The notes: generated by a model from the sequence alone, not told the origin. DNA of 64,000 bases from Anaeromyxobacter terrae (GCF_022690685.1 NZ_JALCYY010000006.1:61135-125134), one strand, 5' to 3'; positions 18,004 to 27,572 are shown, counted from the first letter of the stretch. Program-made: numbers and translations.

Positions 18004-18707
18004 TGCGCGCCCTGATCGTCGACGACGAGCTGCACGCGCGCGAGGAGCTCGAGTCGCTCCTCCTCGAGACGGGCGCCTTCACGATCGCGGGCCTGTGCGG
18101 CAACGCCGTCGAGGCGATCCAGGCGATCCGCAAGCAGCGTCCGGACGTGGTGTTCCTCGACATCCAGATGCCGGCGATCTCCGGGTTCGAGCTCCTCTCG
18201 ATGCTCGACGACGACGAGCTGCCTGCCGTCGTCTTCGTCACTGCCCACGACGCGTTCGCGCTGCGCGCGTTCGAGGAGCGCGCCCTCGACTACCTCCTGA
18301 AGCCCGTCGGGCGGGAGCGCCTCGCGAAGACCGTCGAGCGGCTGCGAAGGCTCCCCGGCGTGGAGGCCCGGCAGGGCTACCCGCGCGCCGAGATCCGGCG
18401 CATCCCCTGCCTCGCCGCGCGCGCGATCAAGCTCGTCGACCTCCCGGACGTCGAGTTCGTGCGGTCGAGCGAGGCCGGCGTGTACGTCGTCACCGCGAAG
18501 GCGGAGCTCTTCACCGAGCTCACGCTGAAGGTGCTCGAGGAGCGCGCCGGGCTCGTCCGCTGCCACAAGCAGTTCCTCGTCAACGTCGACCAGGTCGATC
18601 AGATCAGCATCGACGAGGGGCTCGCGGTGATCCGGACCCGGTCCGGGAAGGACGTACCGGTGAGCCGCCGGCACCTGCCCGCCGTCAAGGCGCGCCTCGA
18701 CCTCTGA
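18003..18707 (+). CDS. btsR: LytTR response regulator, BtsR-like
   Basis: This 234-residue regulator has a receiver domain (acidic pocket IVDDE, phospho-Asp53 in FLDIQMP, Lys in LLKPV) and a C-terminal LytTR DNA-binding domain (about 130-232; AELFTELTLKVLEER, VRCHKQFLVNVDQV, VPVSRRHL). The segments DVVFLDIQMPAISGFEL and the IPC motif before the LytTR domain match the BtsR/YehT branch. It is translationally coupled to the kinase by a 1-bp overlap. The predicted target would be an uptake gene; in E. coli BtsR activates a pyruvate transporter. Confidence 0.92.
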   Translation: MRALIVDDELHAREELESLLLETGAFTIAGLCGNAVEAIQAIRKQRPDVVFLDIQMPAISGFELLSMLDDDELPAVVFVTAHDAFALRAFEERALDYLLKPVGRERLAKTVERLRRLPGVEARQGYPRAEIRRIPCLAARAIKLVDLPDVEFVRSSEAGVYVVTAKAELFTELTLKVLEERAGLVRCHKQFLVNVDQVDQISIDEGLAVIRTRSGKDVPVSRRHLPAVKARLDL

Positions 18708-18867
18708 TGGCGGCCGTCGCTTGCGTGGAGCCGTCGCGAGACGCGCGATGCCGTCGCCGAGCCGGGCGCTCCGAGGAGTGAGCACCGCAGGCGTGCCTGC
18801 AAGGCCTCATCATTCACCACATCCTGAGGCTGTCGACCGTGCACGCGGTCGCCATTCGACGAGCGGC

Positions 18868-19419
18868 TCAGCGCGCGCGGCGGTTGGGGCATCGACGGGG
18901 GTGAGCACGCGCGGCCCGGGAACGCGCCCTTCGGAGTCGTACGGTCGGCAGCGCCGCGCTCGCCTGGGCGGGCGCGCGCTCCGGGAGCTTGCGGATCCCC
19001 GCGCGCGGCGCGGTGCGGGCCTGGATGGAGACGACGAGGTGCTCGACCTCGGCGCGGGTCCGGTACGCGGCGCGCGCGACGAGATCGTCCGCGTTCTCGT
19101 CAGTGAGAACCTGGCCGAGGAGCGCCACGGTGGACAGGCAGACGCGCCCGTCGCGCAGCGGCGCCTCGAGGCTCGGGAACCGGCGCAGCACGCGCATGGC
19201 CTGGATGCGGCGGCCGGTGGCCCCCTCCCGGAGGTGGAGGACCTTCAGGCAATAGGCCCAGAGCGAGGCGTGCCCCGCCTCGACGAAGGCGCGCCGTCGG
19301 TCGAACTCGTCGAGGTGGAGGAGGAAGTCGACCTGAACGTTTCGTTCCTCTCCGGCGAGCTCGCGCAGGCGAACGGCGAGGACGCTCGAGTCGAGGGAAG
19401 CGGGAACGGGCGCGGACAT
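18868..19419 (-). pseudogene. Truncated HNH-endonuclease-family protein (N-terminal part only)
   Basis: This 183-residue frame begins with a good ATG (19417-19419). It carries the helical N-terminal domain typical of a multicopy HNH-nuclease family I associate with Anaeromyxobacter and relatives (LRELAGEERNVQVDFLLHL, HASLWAYCLKVLHLREGAT, LSTVALLGQVLTDENADDL). Intact members continue for 100-200 residues to a Cys/His-rich HNH domain. Here the frame ends in an Arg/Ala-rich tail with no HNH residues, and no other frame downstream restores them. It is most likely a decayed copy; a short regulator derived from the family cannot be excluded. Confidence 0.65.
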
Positions 19420-20241
19420 GGAGTGCACCTCCAGATGCACCCTTCGTAACACGCGTTTTCGGGAGCTCCGGAGGCGCTCCAGGCTCGTGCGAGCGCGGCT
19501 TTCTTCGGCCTCCCCTCGGCAACCCCCTGCCGCGGTCGAACGCGCGCGCCCAGCCCATTTGCGCGCGCGTGAGTGGCCCTGGCGCGCCGCCTCGAACCCA
19601 GGAGCGGAATTTCGGCGAGGAGCAGTCAAGGGCGTTCATTCACGCACCGCAACTGGGACCGATTGTTCACGTCGCCATGAAGCGCGTAAGACGTCCGTCA
19701 CTACCTCTGGCGATAGTTGTTACGTTCAGTGAACTACGCAAGCTCATGCGCCGCTTCCGGGCTCGCCTCCGCGCGTGGGGGGCGCGAGCGCCCACGGCAA
19801 GACGCCTCGGTGAAGAGACGCTCACCTGCACCCGCCACTCCGGCTGGGCCGCTCGGAACCGTGCCCGGACAGCGCGATCCCACCTCGTCGATGCCCGAGT
19901 CCGATGTGCGCATCCATACGCCGGTCCATCGGCGTACGGCCCTCCGGGCGGTCGGCTCTGAGATGTGATGAGTCGAGCCCGCCAAGGCACGTCGAGGAGC
20001 GCAACGACGAGGCCGCCCGGCGCAGGCAGGCAGCGTGCGTCGCAGCAGGCTCCATGCGAGCGGGTGGCGCCATGAAGCTCGCCGGTCACCCTCGCCCACG
20101 CGCCGCTCCCCGCCTGCCCGCCACCGGTCGCCCGGAACGGCCGCGGCCCTCGCGCGCGCCGTGCGAGACCTGGCAGCGACGCAGCCCGCCCTGCCGTGTG
20201 TCGCGCGCGCCGGGGAGACCTCCAACCACAGGGGACGACGC
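19420..20241. other. Long intergenic region, no supported gene
   Basis: About 820 bp separate the truncated HNH gene from the lactate permease. No frame shows coding character. A noticeably AT-richer island lies at about 19640-19745 and contains a perfect palindrome, GTTCA-G-TGAAC (19724-19734). The last ~100 bp would hold the permease promoter. This could be the remains of deleted genes or a regulatory region for the BtsSR-LctP set. Confidence 0.4.
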
Positions 20242-21909
20242 ATGACGTGGACCCAGAACTACGTGCCGCTCGGGAACCTCCATCTCTCCGCGCTCGTGGC
20301 GGCGATCCCGGTGGTCGTCCTCCTCGCCGCGCTGGCGTTCTTCCACGTGAAGGCGCACGTCGCGGCGCTGCTCGGGCTCGCGCTCGCCCTCGGCATCGCG
20401 GTCGGCGTCTACGGGATGCCCCTCGGCATGGCGGGCGCGACCGCCGCGTACGGCGCGGCCTTCGGGCTCCTGCCGATCGGCTGGATCATCCTGAACGCCA
20501 TCTTCATCTACGACATCACGGTGAAGACCGGGAAGTTCGAGGTGGTGAAGGACACGATCGGCGGCCTCGCCGGCGACCGGCGCATCCAGGTGCTCCTCAT
20601 CGCGTTCGCGTTCGGCGCGTTCATCGAGGGCGCGGCGGGGTTCGGCACGCCGGTCGCGATCAGCGCCGCGATGCTCATCGGCCTGGGCTTCAAGCCCCTC
20701 GCCGCAGCCGGCCTGGCGCTCATCGGCAACACCGCGCCCGTCGCCTACGGCGCGCTCGGCACGCCCATCATCACGCTCGCGAAGGTCACGGGCCTCAACG
20801 AGCTGGCGCTCTCCTCGATGGCGGGCCGCCAGCTCCCGCTGTTCTCGCTGATGGTCCCGTTCTGGCTCGTGTGGGCCATGGCCGGGTTCCGCGGGATGCT
20901 CGGGGTGTGGCCGGCGTGCCTCGTCGCGGGGCTCTCCTTCGCCATCCCTCAGTTCCTCGTCTCGAACTTCATCGGGCCGAACCTCGTCGACATCGTCGCC
21001 GCGGCGTCCTGCATCCTCGTGACCTACGGCTTCCTCAAGCTGTGGCAGCCGAAGGAGGAGTGGCGGTTCCCCGAGGAGCGCGCGCCCGAGGCGGCCGCCG
21101 CGCCGCAGCGGCGGTCGGTCGGCGCCGCCGCCGCGTTCCGCCGCCACACGTTCGGCGAGGCGTTCATGGGCTGGATGCCCTGGATCGTCCTCTCCGTCTC
21201 CGTGTTCGTGTGGGGCCAGCCCGCCGTGAAGACCTGGCTGAACGGGCTGTTCAACCCGACCTTCGACGTGCCGTTCCTCCACAACCTCGTCCTCAAGGCG
21301 CCACCGGTCGCGGCCAAGGTCCACCCCGAGGCGGCGCGGTACAGCCTGAACCTCCTCTCCGCCACCGGCACGGCCCTCCTCGTCGCCGGCCTGGTCGCGG
21401 GCCTGTGGCTGAGGCTCTCGCCGCTCACCCTCGCCAGGACCTACCTCGGCACGCTGAAGCGGGTCCGCTACTCGCTCCTGACGATCGCCGCGATGCTCGC
21501 CCTCGGGTTCACGACGCGCTACTCGGGCTCCGACTCGACGATGGGCCTCGCGTTCGCCTCGACGGGCTTCCTGTTCCCGTTCTTCTCGCCGCTCCTCGGC
21601 TGGCTCGGCGTGGCGCTGACCGGCTCCGACACGTCGTCGAACGTGCTGTTCGGGAACCTCCAGGTCGTCTCGGCCCAGCAGATCGGGATGAACCCGCTCC
21701 TCGCGGCCGCGTCCAACAGCTCGGGCGGCGTCATGGGCAAGATGATCGACGCGCAGAGCATCGTCGTGGCGTCGGTCGCGACGAAGCAGGACGGGCACGA
21801 GGGCGCCATCCTGCGCTACGTGTTCTGGCACTCGCTCGCGCTGGCGTGCCTCGTCGGCGTCGTCGTGTTCGCCCAGGCGTACTGGCTCGGCTGGATGGTC
21901 CCGCGCTAG
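20242..21909 (+). CDS. lctP: L-lactate permease (LctP/LldP family)
   Basis: This 555-residue multi-spanning secondary transporter of the LctP family takes up L-lactate (also D-lactate/glycolate in relatives) with protons. It begins with the family-typical W[21 protein letters not shown]. Also seen are [50 protein letters not shown] and [19 protein letters not shown], all LctP signatures, and about 13 hydrophobic segments. ATG at 20242 is preceded by AGGGGACGACGC. It is a single gene downstream of the BtsSR-like pair and probably feeds lactate/pyruvate carbon to the organism. Confidence 0.95.
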   Translation: MTWTQNYVPLGNLHLSALVAAIPVVVLLAALAFFHVKAHVAALLGLALALGIAVGVYGMPLGMAGATAAYGAAFGLLPIGWIILNAIFIYDITVKTGKFEVVKDTIGGLAGDRRIQVLLIAFAFGAFIEGAAGFGTPVAISAAMLIGLGFKPLAAAGLALIGNTAPVAYGALGTPIITLAKVTGLNELALSSMAGRQLPLFSLMVPFWLVWAMAGFRGMLGVWPACLVAGLSFAIPQFLVSNFIGPNLVDIVAAASCILVTYGFLKLWQPKEEWRFPEERAPEAAAAPQRRSVGAAAAFRRHTFGEAFMGWMPWIVLSVSVFVWGQPAVKTWLNGLFNPTFDVPFLHNLVLKAPPVAAKVHPEAARYSLNLLSATGTALLVAGLVAGLWLRLSPLTLARTYLGTLKRVRYSLLTIAAMLALGFTTRYSGSDSTMGLAFASTGFLFPFFSPLLGWLGVALTGSDTSSNVLFGNLQVVSAQQIGMNPLLAAASNSSGGVMGKMIDAQSIVVASVATKQDGHEGAILRYVFWHSLALACLVGVVVFAQAYWLGWMVPR

Positions 21910-22060
21910 GCACGCCCGCAGGTCCGCGGCGTGAAGTGGCCGTGGACCGACAGCGCCGTACATCGCCGTGACCCGGGCGGCCCGGGGGGCCTCGTCCATG
22001 GGTGTTCCCGATTCGCGGGCGAACCTTCACGTTCGGCGACGTCACCGTGGGTCACCATTT

Positions 22061-22115
22061 TGCGTTTACACCCCATTTGCGCAGAGCCGGATCCTTGCGA
22101 CTCATCGTAAACGCA
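22061..22115 (+). promoter_or_regulatory. 9-bp perfect inverted repeat upstream of the FG-GAP/deacetylase gene
   Basis: TGCGTTTAC (22061-22069) and GTAAACGCA (22107-22115) are exact inverted copies 37 bp apart, in an AT-richer patch ending about 38 bp before the ATG of the large secreted protein. CATTTTGCG and CATTTGCG also occur close together. The repeat could be a dimeric operator or promoter element; function is inference. Confidence 0.4.
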
Positions 22116-22153
22116 CGGGCCGGCTCGGACGAGTCACCGCCAGAAGGGGACCC

Positions 22154-24919
22154 ATGCTGCGCATCCGCTCGCGCGCGCTCGCCGCGCTCGCCTCTCTCTC
22201 CGCCGCCGCTGTACCCGTCGCCGCGCGCGGAGCCTGGTCGTACGACCTCGCCAAGACCGTGGTTCCGCTTCCGGTGAACTACGCGCCAGCGCCTGTCGCT
22301 GCCGACTGGAACGGCGACGGCGTCCAGGACCTCGTCGTCGGGCTCTACCAGCCCTCGCTGTTCGGCGGCGTCGCGGTCTACCTGCGCGACGCCAGCGGCG
22401 CCCTCGGCCCCGCGACGAGCGCGTTCGCGAGCGGCAGCGCGGCGAGCGTGCTGCCAGCGAGCTACCATTACAGGCCCGCCGTCGCCGACTGGAATGGAGA
22501 CGGTCTTCCCGACCTGCTCCTGGGACAGCGCTCCGGCTCGCCAGCGGCCGGCGGCGTGCTGTTCTGCCCGAACACGGGGGCCGTGGGTGCGCCCGTGATC
22601 CACGGCGTGAACTGCCGTCGTCTGACGACGGCAGCGGGCGCGGTCGTGGGCGTCACCACCGGGAGCTCGTTCGGCTATCTCTCGCCCGAGGTCGTCGACT
22701 GGGACGGCGACGGCGATCTCGACCTGCTCGTCGGTACCGGCGGGCCCGCGAACGAGAAGGGCGTGCGTCTCTACCGGAACGTCGGGACCGCCCAGGCGCC
22801 ATCGCTCGCCGAGCCGATCTTCGTCGTGCAGCGCGGGGTGACGGGCGGGCTCGCCACCGAGACCTACTTCGCGCCCGCGGTGGCCGATCTCGACGGCGAC
22901 GGCGGCAGGGACCTCCTCGTGGCCGGGGCGCAGCAGGCACCGGGGGTGCAGGCGTTCTGGCTGTGGGAGTGCCGCGACGCAGGCACGCCGGGGGCGCCGC
23001 TCTTCCCGTCCTGCACCTCGTCCCTCGCCCACGGCCTCGTCCACAACGCCATCGACGCGGTCGACTGGGACGGCGACGGGACCGTCGACCTCCTGCGCGG
23101 GTTCTTCAGCGGGCTCATCGGGAACCCGGTCACGCTGCTCCACGGGAGCGCACCCGACACCGACGGCGACGGGCTGTCGGATCCGGTCGACAACTGCCCC
23201 GCCACGCCGAACCCGGCCGACATGAAGCTCGACCGGAGCAACCCGGTTCAGATCGACACGGACGGCGACGGCGCCGGCGACGCGTGCGACGACGACGACG
23301 ACGACGGGGACGGGGTCACGGACGCCAGCGACCACTGCCCGCTCACACCCGACGCGGCTCAGGGCGACGTGGACGGCGACGGGCGCGGCGACGCCTGCGA
23401 CCCCCACGACGACCGTCCTGGCGCGCCGGGCGTCGGCTCGTACGAGTGGCGCCAGGCCCACGAGACGCTGTGGGGGCGGAGGCCCGTGATCGTGCTCCGT
23501 GCCGACGCGCTCTCGATCGGCTTCCGCAGCGAGATCGCCTTCGCGCTCGCGCGCGAGGCGACGTCGCGCGGGATCGCGTTCTCGCTGGCGGTCATCCCCT
23601 GGAACGCCGCTCGGCTCGCGGGCTCGACCTCCGCGCCCTTCCTCTCCGAGATGGCGCGCCACCCGAGGTTCGAGACGGTGCAGCACGGGACGTACCATGC
23701 GTGCATGTACACGCCCGTGCTCACCGGCGCGGAGTTCGACTGCGGCATGGACTTCGCGCGCTCGCTGAACCTCATGTTCGTCGGCAAGGACGCGCTCGAG
23801 ACCGCCGTCGATCGGTCGGGCGCGACGCACGCGCTCGCCGGGTTCATCCCTCCCGAGGACCAGTACGACGACGCGGCGCTCGACGCGATCGCGGCGCTCG
23901 GCTACCGGTACATCGGGTCGAGCTACTCGGCGGAGAAGTCCTCGCTGTGGCTGGCGTACGTGGACGCGCGCGGCCTCGTCCACATCCCGTGGTCGCAGAC
24001 CGCTTGCGGCAACGGGGCTTCGCCGTGGATCGAGTGCCGCACGACGTCGCTCGAGGCGCACGCCGGGGTCGACTGCGCGGACGAGGCGGTCTGCAAGCCG
24101 ACGAAGGATGCGAAGAGCTACGAGCCGTGGAGCGACTTCGCCCTGAACACGCTCGCGGCGCGGTGCCGCTACGACATCGAGTCGCGCTATGGCGGCGGCC
24201 TCTGCTCGATCCTCTTCGAGCTCTCGTCGTACGACGACGGCACCAGCACCGGCGGGCTCGACCCGGTCGCGTTCGAGGGCTACCAGCGCGTACTCGACGA
24301 CCTGCAGGCGCTCGCGACCGAGAAGGACGCGGTCTTCATGACGCTCGGCGAGTACGCCGCGGCGCGCAGCATCGAGGACTTCGTGAAGCCCGAGATCGCG
24401 ATCGTCGCTCCGGCGGCGCGCGCGTACGGACACGCCGAGCTCGTGACGGTGGGCTTCGAGGCGACGGACGCGCTGAGCGGGGTGTTCGCGGTCTCGGCGA
24501 CGCTCGACGGGCGCCCGGTCGCGAACCGCGAGGTGCTCGATCTGCTCGCGCTGCCGCTCGGCAGGCACGTGCTCCGCGTCATGGCCGAGGACACCGCGCG
24601 CAACGTCGCCGAGCGTCAGGTGGCGTTCGAGGTCCGCTCCACGCTCGCGAGCCTCGAGGCGGCGGTCGTGCGCCTGCGCGCCGACGGGCGCATCGACTCG
24701 GACGGCGTCGCGACGAGTCTCCTCGCGAAGCTCGCGAGCGCGCGCAGCGCGCTGGACGCGGGGCGCCCCACCGTCGCGCGCAACATCCTCGCTGCATTCA
24801 CGAACGAGGTGGCTGCGCAGCGCGGAAAGCACATCGTCGCGACCGCCGCCGACCTGCTCGTCGCGGACGCGGCGGTGACGGAAGCCGAAATGCGGGTCGA
24901 ACCTCGCGCCCGCGATTAG
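22154..24919 (+). CDS. Secreted FG-GAP / thrombospondin-3 / deacetylase-like / FIMAH-domain protein
   Basis: This 921-residue exported protein has a signal peptide (about 1-26). Residues 40-330 hold four or five FG-GAP/VCBS calcium repeats (ADWNGDGVQDLVVG, DWDGDGDLDLLVG, ADLDGDGGRDLLVA). Residues 335-425 hold thrombospondin type 3 Asp-rich repeats (DTDGDGLSDPVDNCPATPNP and similar). Residues 430-730 form a polysaccharide-deacetylase-like barrel: LRADALSIGF, QHGTYH with His511/His515 in the metal-ligand pattern, and GFIPPEDQYDD. The next part is Ig/Big-like, and about 830-895 is a helical FIMAH-like tail (LRADGRIDSDGVATSLLAKL). It is probably a cell-surface or secreted glycan-acting protein with calcium-dependent folding. 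The start ATG at 22154 has GGGGACCC upstream. Catalytic competence is not certain because the canonical NodB first Asp-Asp is not clear. Confidence 0.8.
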   Translation: MLRIRSRALAALASLSAAAVPVAARGAWSYDLAKTVVPLPVNYAPAPVAADWNGDGVQDLVVGLYQPSLFGGVAVYLRDASGALGPATSAFASGSAASVLPASYHYRPAVADWNGDGLPDLLLGQRSGSPAAGGVLFCPNTGAVGAPVIHGVNCRRLTTAAGAVVGVTTGSSFGYLSPEVVDWDGDGDLDLLVGTGGPANEKGVRLYRNVGTAQAPSLAEPIFVVQRGVTGGLATETYFAPAVADLDGDGGRDLLVAGAQQAPGVQAFWLWECRDAGTPGAPLFPSCTSSLAHGLVHNAIDAVDWDGDGTVDLLRGFFSGLIGNPVTLLHGSAPDTDGDGLSDPVDNCPATPNPADMKLDRSNPVQIDTDGDGAGDACDDDDDDGDGVTDASDHCPLTPDAAQGDVDGDGRGDACDPHDDRPGAPGVGSYEWRQAHETLWGRRPVIVLRADALSIGFRSEIAFALAREATSRGIAFSLAVIPWNAARLAGSTSAPFLSEMARHPRFETVQHGTYHACMYTPVLTGAEFDCGMDFARSLNLMFVGKDALETAVDRSGATHALAGFIPPEDQYDDAALDAIAALGYRYIGSSYSAEKSSLWLAYVDARGLVHIPWSQTACGNGASPWIECRTTSLEAHAGVDCADEAVCKPTKDAKSYEPWSDFALNTLAARCRYDIESRYGGGLCSILFELSSYDDGTSTGGLDPVAFEGYQRVLDDLQALATEKDAVFMTLGEYAAARSIEDFVKPEIAIVAPAARAYGHAELVTVGFEATDALSGVFAVSATLDGRPVANREVLDLLALPLGRHVLRVMAEDTARNVAERQVAFEVRSTLASLEAAVVRLRADGRIDSDGVATSLLAKLASARSALDAGRPTVARNILAAFTNEVAAQRGKHIVATAADLLVADAAVTEAEMRVEPRARD

Positions 24920-25024
24920 GCTTCCTCCCCGCCGCCCGGGCAGGCCATGACCCGGTCGCCGGCCATCGCGCGGCGCCACGACCCGACCATGACCGATCAC
25001 GCGACCCGGAAGGAATCCGCGCCC

Positions 25025-25525
25025 ATGCCTTCACGCCGTCTCGCCTCCATCCTTGCCGCCGCCGTCGTGCCGGTGCTCGCGAGCTGCGCCTCGGCGCGAC
25101 CGCACGCCGATGCCGAAGCTGGACGCCCGGCTGTCGAGGGCCGCGTCGCGGAGCTCTTGCGGCGGTACGCCGAGGACGATGCGGACGGCGTCCTGCGCCT
25201 CGTCGACCCCGCCGGCTTCATCGCCTACGGAAGCGATCTGTCCGAGGTCGTGCGCACTCCCGCCGAGCTGCGACGGCTGATGGCAGACGACTTCGCGCTC
25301 TGGCGCAGCGCCACGTTCGGCGCGGTGCGCGACCTCGACGTGCGCGTCGACGGTGCGCTGGCCACTGCGTACTTCCACGTTCCGTTCTCCGCGGGCGGGC
25401 GGCCGCCGGTCGTGGTGCGCTTCAGCACCACCTGGCGCAAGTCCGAGGGTCGATGGCTGCTGACGCAGATCGCCAACACCGTGCCGACGGTCGGCTCGTC
25501 CGCACGCGAGCTCATCGGACGTTAG
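25025..25525 (+). CDS. SnoaL/NTF2-like lipoprotein
   Basis: This 166-residue protein has a lipoprotein signal peptide (MPSRRLASILAAAVVPVLASC, Cys21). The mature domain looks like a DUF4440/SnoaL cone fold: RVAELLRRYAEDDADGVLRLV at the start and TTWRKSEGRWLLTQIANTV at the end. Such proteins bind small hydrophobic ligands or are simple isomerase-like folds; no catalytic residues can be assigned. The ATG at 25025 is preceded by GGAAGGA. The upstream in-frame ATG at 24947 would bury the signal peptide and is unlikely. Confidence 0.7.
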   Translation: MPSRRLASILAAAVVPVLASCASARPHADAEAGRPAVEGRVAELLRRYAEDDADGVLRLVDPAGFIAYGSDLSEVVRTPAELRRLMADDFALWRSATFGAVRDLDVRVDGALATAYFHVPFSAGGRPPVVVRFSTTWRKSEGRWLLTQIANTVPTVGSSARELIGR

Positions 25526-25664
25526 GCCGGGTGTCTCGCGATGACGGGAGCGAACCGCGCCTGTAGACGGTCTCGAACGTCTCACACGTGAGGAGCGCCG
25601 GTGTGGCGCGCTGCAACTCCGGAGGGGGTTGCGAGCGAGGCGCGTCGCCCATAATCACGAGGAC

Positions 25665-26195
25665 ATGCTCGCCTACGTCTTCTGGCACTGGCCGGCGCCC
25701 ACGGTGGACGCCGCACGCTACGCAGAGTCGCTCGTCGCGTTCCACCGCGCACTCGCGTCCACCCCTCCTCCCGGCGTGCGTTCGTCGCGCGTGTACGAGC
25801 TGGAGGCCGCGCCGTGGCTGCCGGTCGCGCGCGCGTTCGAGGACTGGTACCTCGTGGACGACTTCGCCGCGCTCGGCGCGCTGAACGAGGCCGCTGTCTC
25901 GGGAGCTCGGCGCGAGCCGCACGACGCCGCGGCACGGCTGGCGGGCGGCGGCCACGGCGGCGTCTACCGCCTCCTCGCGCCGGCCCGGGGCGGCACCCTG
26001 CCCCGCACGACGTGGTGCTCGAAGCCTGGCGGCGCCTCGTATCCCGAGTTCGTCGCGCAGCTTCCGCCCGGGGAGACGTGGCAGCGCCAGATGGTGCTCG
26101 GGCCCGCGCCGGAGTTCTGCATCATCGGGGTGGACGCGGCGGCCGCCCTCGGCGGCGTGGCGGTCGCGGCCCGGAAGATCCACGCGTCCCCGTGA
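25665..26195 (+). CDS. Conserved hypothetical protein, possible dimeric alpha/beta-barrel
   Basis: This 176-residue protein is not recognised as an enzyme. It begins MLAYVFWHWP and has two aromatic-rich repeats: RVYELEAAPWLPVARAFEDWYLVDDF, and later LPPGETWQRQMVLGPAPEFCIIG. The alternation resembles stress-responsive/EthD-like dimeric barrel proteins. Start ATG at 25665 has ACGAGGAC just before it. It is cytoplasmic (no signal peptide), monocistronic, and convergent with the next gene across a strong hairpin. Confidence 0.6.
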   Translation: MLAYVFWHWPAPTVDAARYAESLVAFHRALASTPPPGVRSSRVYELEAAPWLPVARAFEDWYLVDDFAALGALNEAAVSGARREPHDAAARLAGGGHGGVYRLLAPARGGTLPRTTWCSKPGGASYPEFVAQLPPGETWQRQMVLGPAPEFCIIGVDAAAALGGVAVAARKIHASP

Positions 26196-26208
26196 CCGAT
26201 TCGCCGCG

Positions 26209-26244
26209 CTGAGGCGCGCGGGCCCCGCCGGGGAGCGCGCTCAG
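26209..26244. terminator. Bidirectional terminator hairpin
   Basis: CTGAGGCGCGC pairs with GCGCGCTCAG (one bulged G), with CCCC/GGGG pairing inside. The element lies 14 bp after the upstream plus-strand stop and covers the stop codon of the opposing lipoprotein gene, as expected for a terminator serving two convergent genes. Confidence 0.55.
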
Positions 26245-27572
26245 GGCCAGGTCCGCGAGATGGCGGCGAGGCACATCGGTCCGCCGATGCTCCCCGTCCG
26301 CCCCGCCGACAGCCTGCGGAAGCCCTGCTCGGCGAAGGTCCACCGGCACTGCCCGCCGACGAGCCACGTCTTCTCCACCGCGAGATCGAGACCCGCCGCC
26401 ACGTACGCGCCGCCCGTGACGCCGCTCTCGGTCACCTCACCGGGGAAGCCGAGCGTCGCGCCGGTCAGCGTGACCTTCGACACGAGAAGGGCCACGCCGG
26501 CTCCCGCCCACGGTTGGAGGATCCCGAGCGGCGCGATCCCTCGGATCCCGGCGGCGAACCCGAGCGACGACAGGCTCATGCGATCGCTCTTCGTCTCGAA
26601 CATCCCGGGTGGAGGGGCGGTGGTGGAGGAGAACTGACCGTACCCGTAGGTCAGGTCGAGATCGACGCCCAGCGACTGCATTCGGCGATACGTGGCGCCG
26701 AGCAGGAGCGCGATCCCGCCGCTCGGCTCGTCGAGGGCGCCGGGCTCGCCGCGCGGCGAGAACCAGCCCAGCGCGCCGCGAAATGCCAAGGTTCCCGGCA
26801 TCTGCGGTGCCGCCTTCACGACCGGCCTGGGCAGGACGGGCCGGGGCTCCCCCGCCTCCGTCGCCCACGGATCCTGCGCTCCCTCTGGCTCCCTCGGCGA
26901 GGGGGCCGGTGGCGCGCGCGGAAGCTCCGGAGCCGGCACGGCGGCGATGCCTCGGCTGTCCATCCAGGCGCGGACAGAGGCATCGGAGAGCAGCCGGTCC
27001 ACGAACGCGCGACCTGCCTCCTGGAGCGCGAGCGCGACCGCGTCGCCGATGCAGGAGCCGAGCGCCGGTGGCGGCTGCTCGCCGACGGTCTCCGTGGTCC
27101 AGCGCGCGATCGGCTCGCCGGCCGCGGTCGAGAGCTCCCAGCCGAGGGCGACGGTGGCGCGGCAGGCGGTCGCGTCGAACCCCTCGGGCGCGCGGAGCTC
27201 GAACGCGGCGAGCCGGACGTCGAGCACGGCGTCGATGCCCTCGGGCGGCGCGGTCGCCGAGAGCGGCCTCGTCCCGGCGAAGACGGCGGGGAGGAGCCGA
27301 TCGCACATGGCCTCGACGGAGCGGCCCACCGGCGCGACCGACCGGACGGAGGTCCATGCCCATCCTGGCCGCGAGGAGACGTCCTCTCGCCTCGCCAGTC
27401 CTGGCTCGAAGCGGACGCCCACCGTCGCCTCGATGCGCCGCGCGGGCGGCGGCTCGACGACGGGCTCCGGGATGGCGTGACGGTGCGTCAACGTGCATCC
27501 CCCGCACGCGAGCGCGACGAGCGCCCAGGTTGCCCGCGAGCACGATCGCGCCCTGCGCCGCTCTCCTGGCAT
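26241..27572 (-). CDS. Lipoprotein with C-terminal beta-barrel-like domain
   Basis: This 443-residue protein has a lipobox LVALACGGC near residues 16-25. A first domain (about 40-195) reads as a periplasmic module with two Cys residues, followed by a Pro-rich linker (about 210-250). The C-terminal half (about 265-443) has barrel-like strands: GGIALLLGATYRR, DLDLTYGYGQF, PWAGAGVALLVSK, GGAYVAAGLDLAVEKTW. A lipid anchor plus an outer-membrane-barrel-like end is uncommon. ATG at 27570-27572 was preferred to the GTG two codons upstream because GGAGG lies 5 bp before it. Function unknown. Confidence 0.68.
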   Translation of the reverse strand: MPGERRRARSCSRATWALVALACGGCTLTHRHAIPEPVVEPPPARRIEATVGVRFEPGLARREDVSSRPGWAWTSVRSVAPVGRSVEAMCDRLLPAVFAGTRPLSATAPPEGIDAVLDVRLAAFELRAPEGFDATACRATVALGWELSTAAGEPIARWTTETVGEQPPPALGSCIGDAVALALQEAGRAFVDRLLSDASVRAWMDSRGIAAVPAPELPRAPPAPSPREPEGAQDPWATEAGEPRPVLPRPVVKAAPQMPGTLAFRGALGWFSPRGEPGALDEPSGGIALLLGATYRRMQSLGVDLDLTYGYGQFSSTTAPPPGMFETKSDRMSLSSLGFAAGIRGIAPLGILQPWAGAGVALLVSKVTLTGATLGFPGEVTESGVTGGAYVAAGLDLAVEKTWLVGGQCRWTFAEQGFRRLSAGRTGSIGGPMCLAAISRTWP

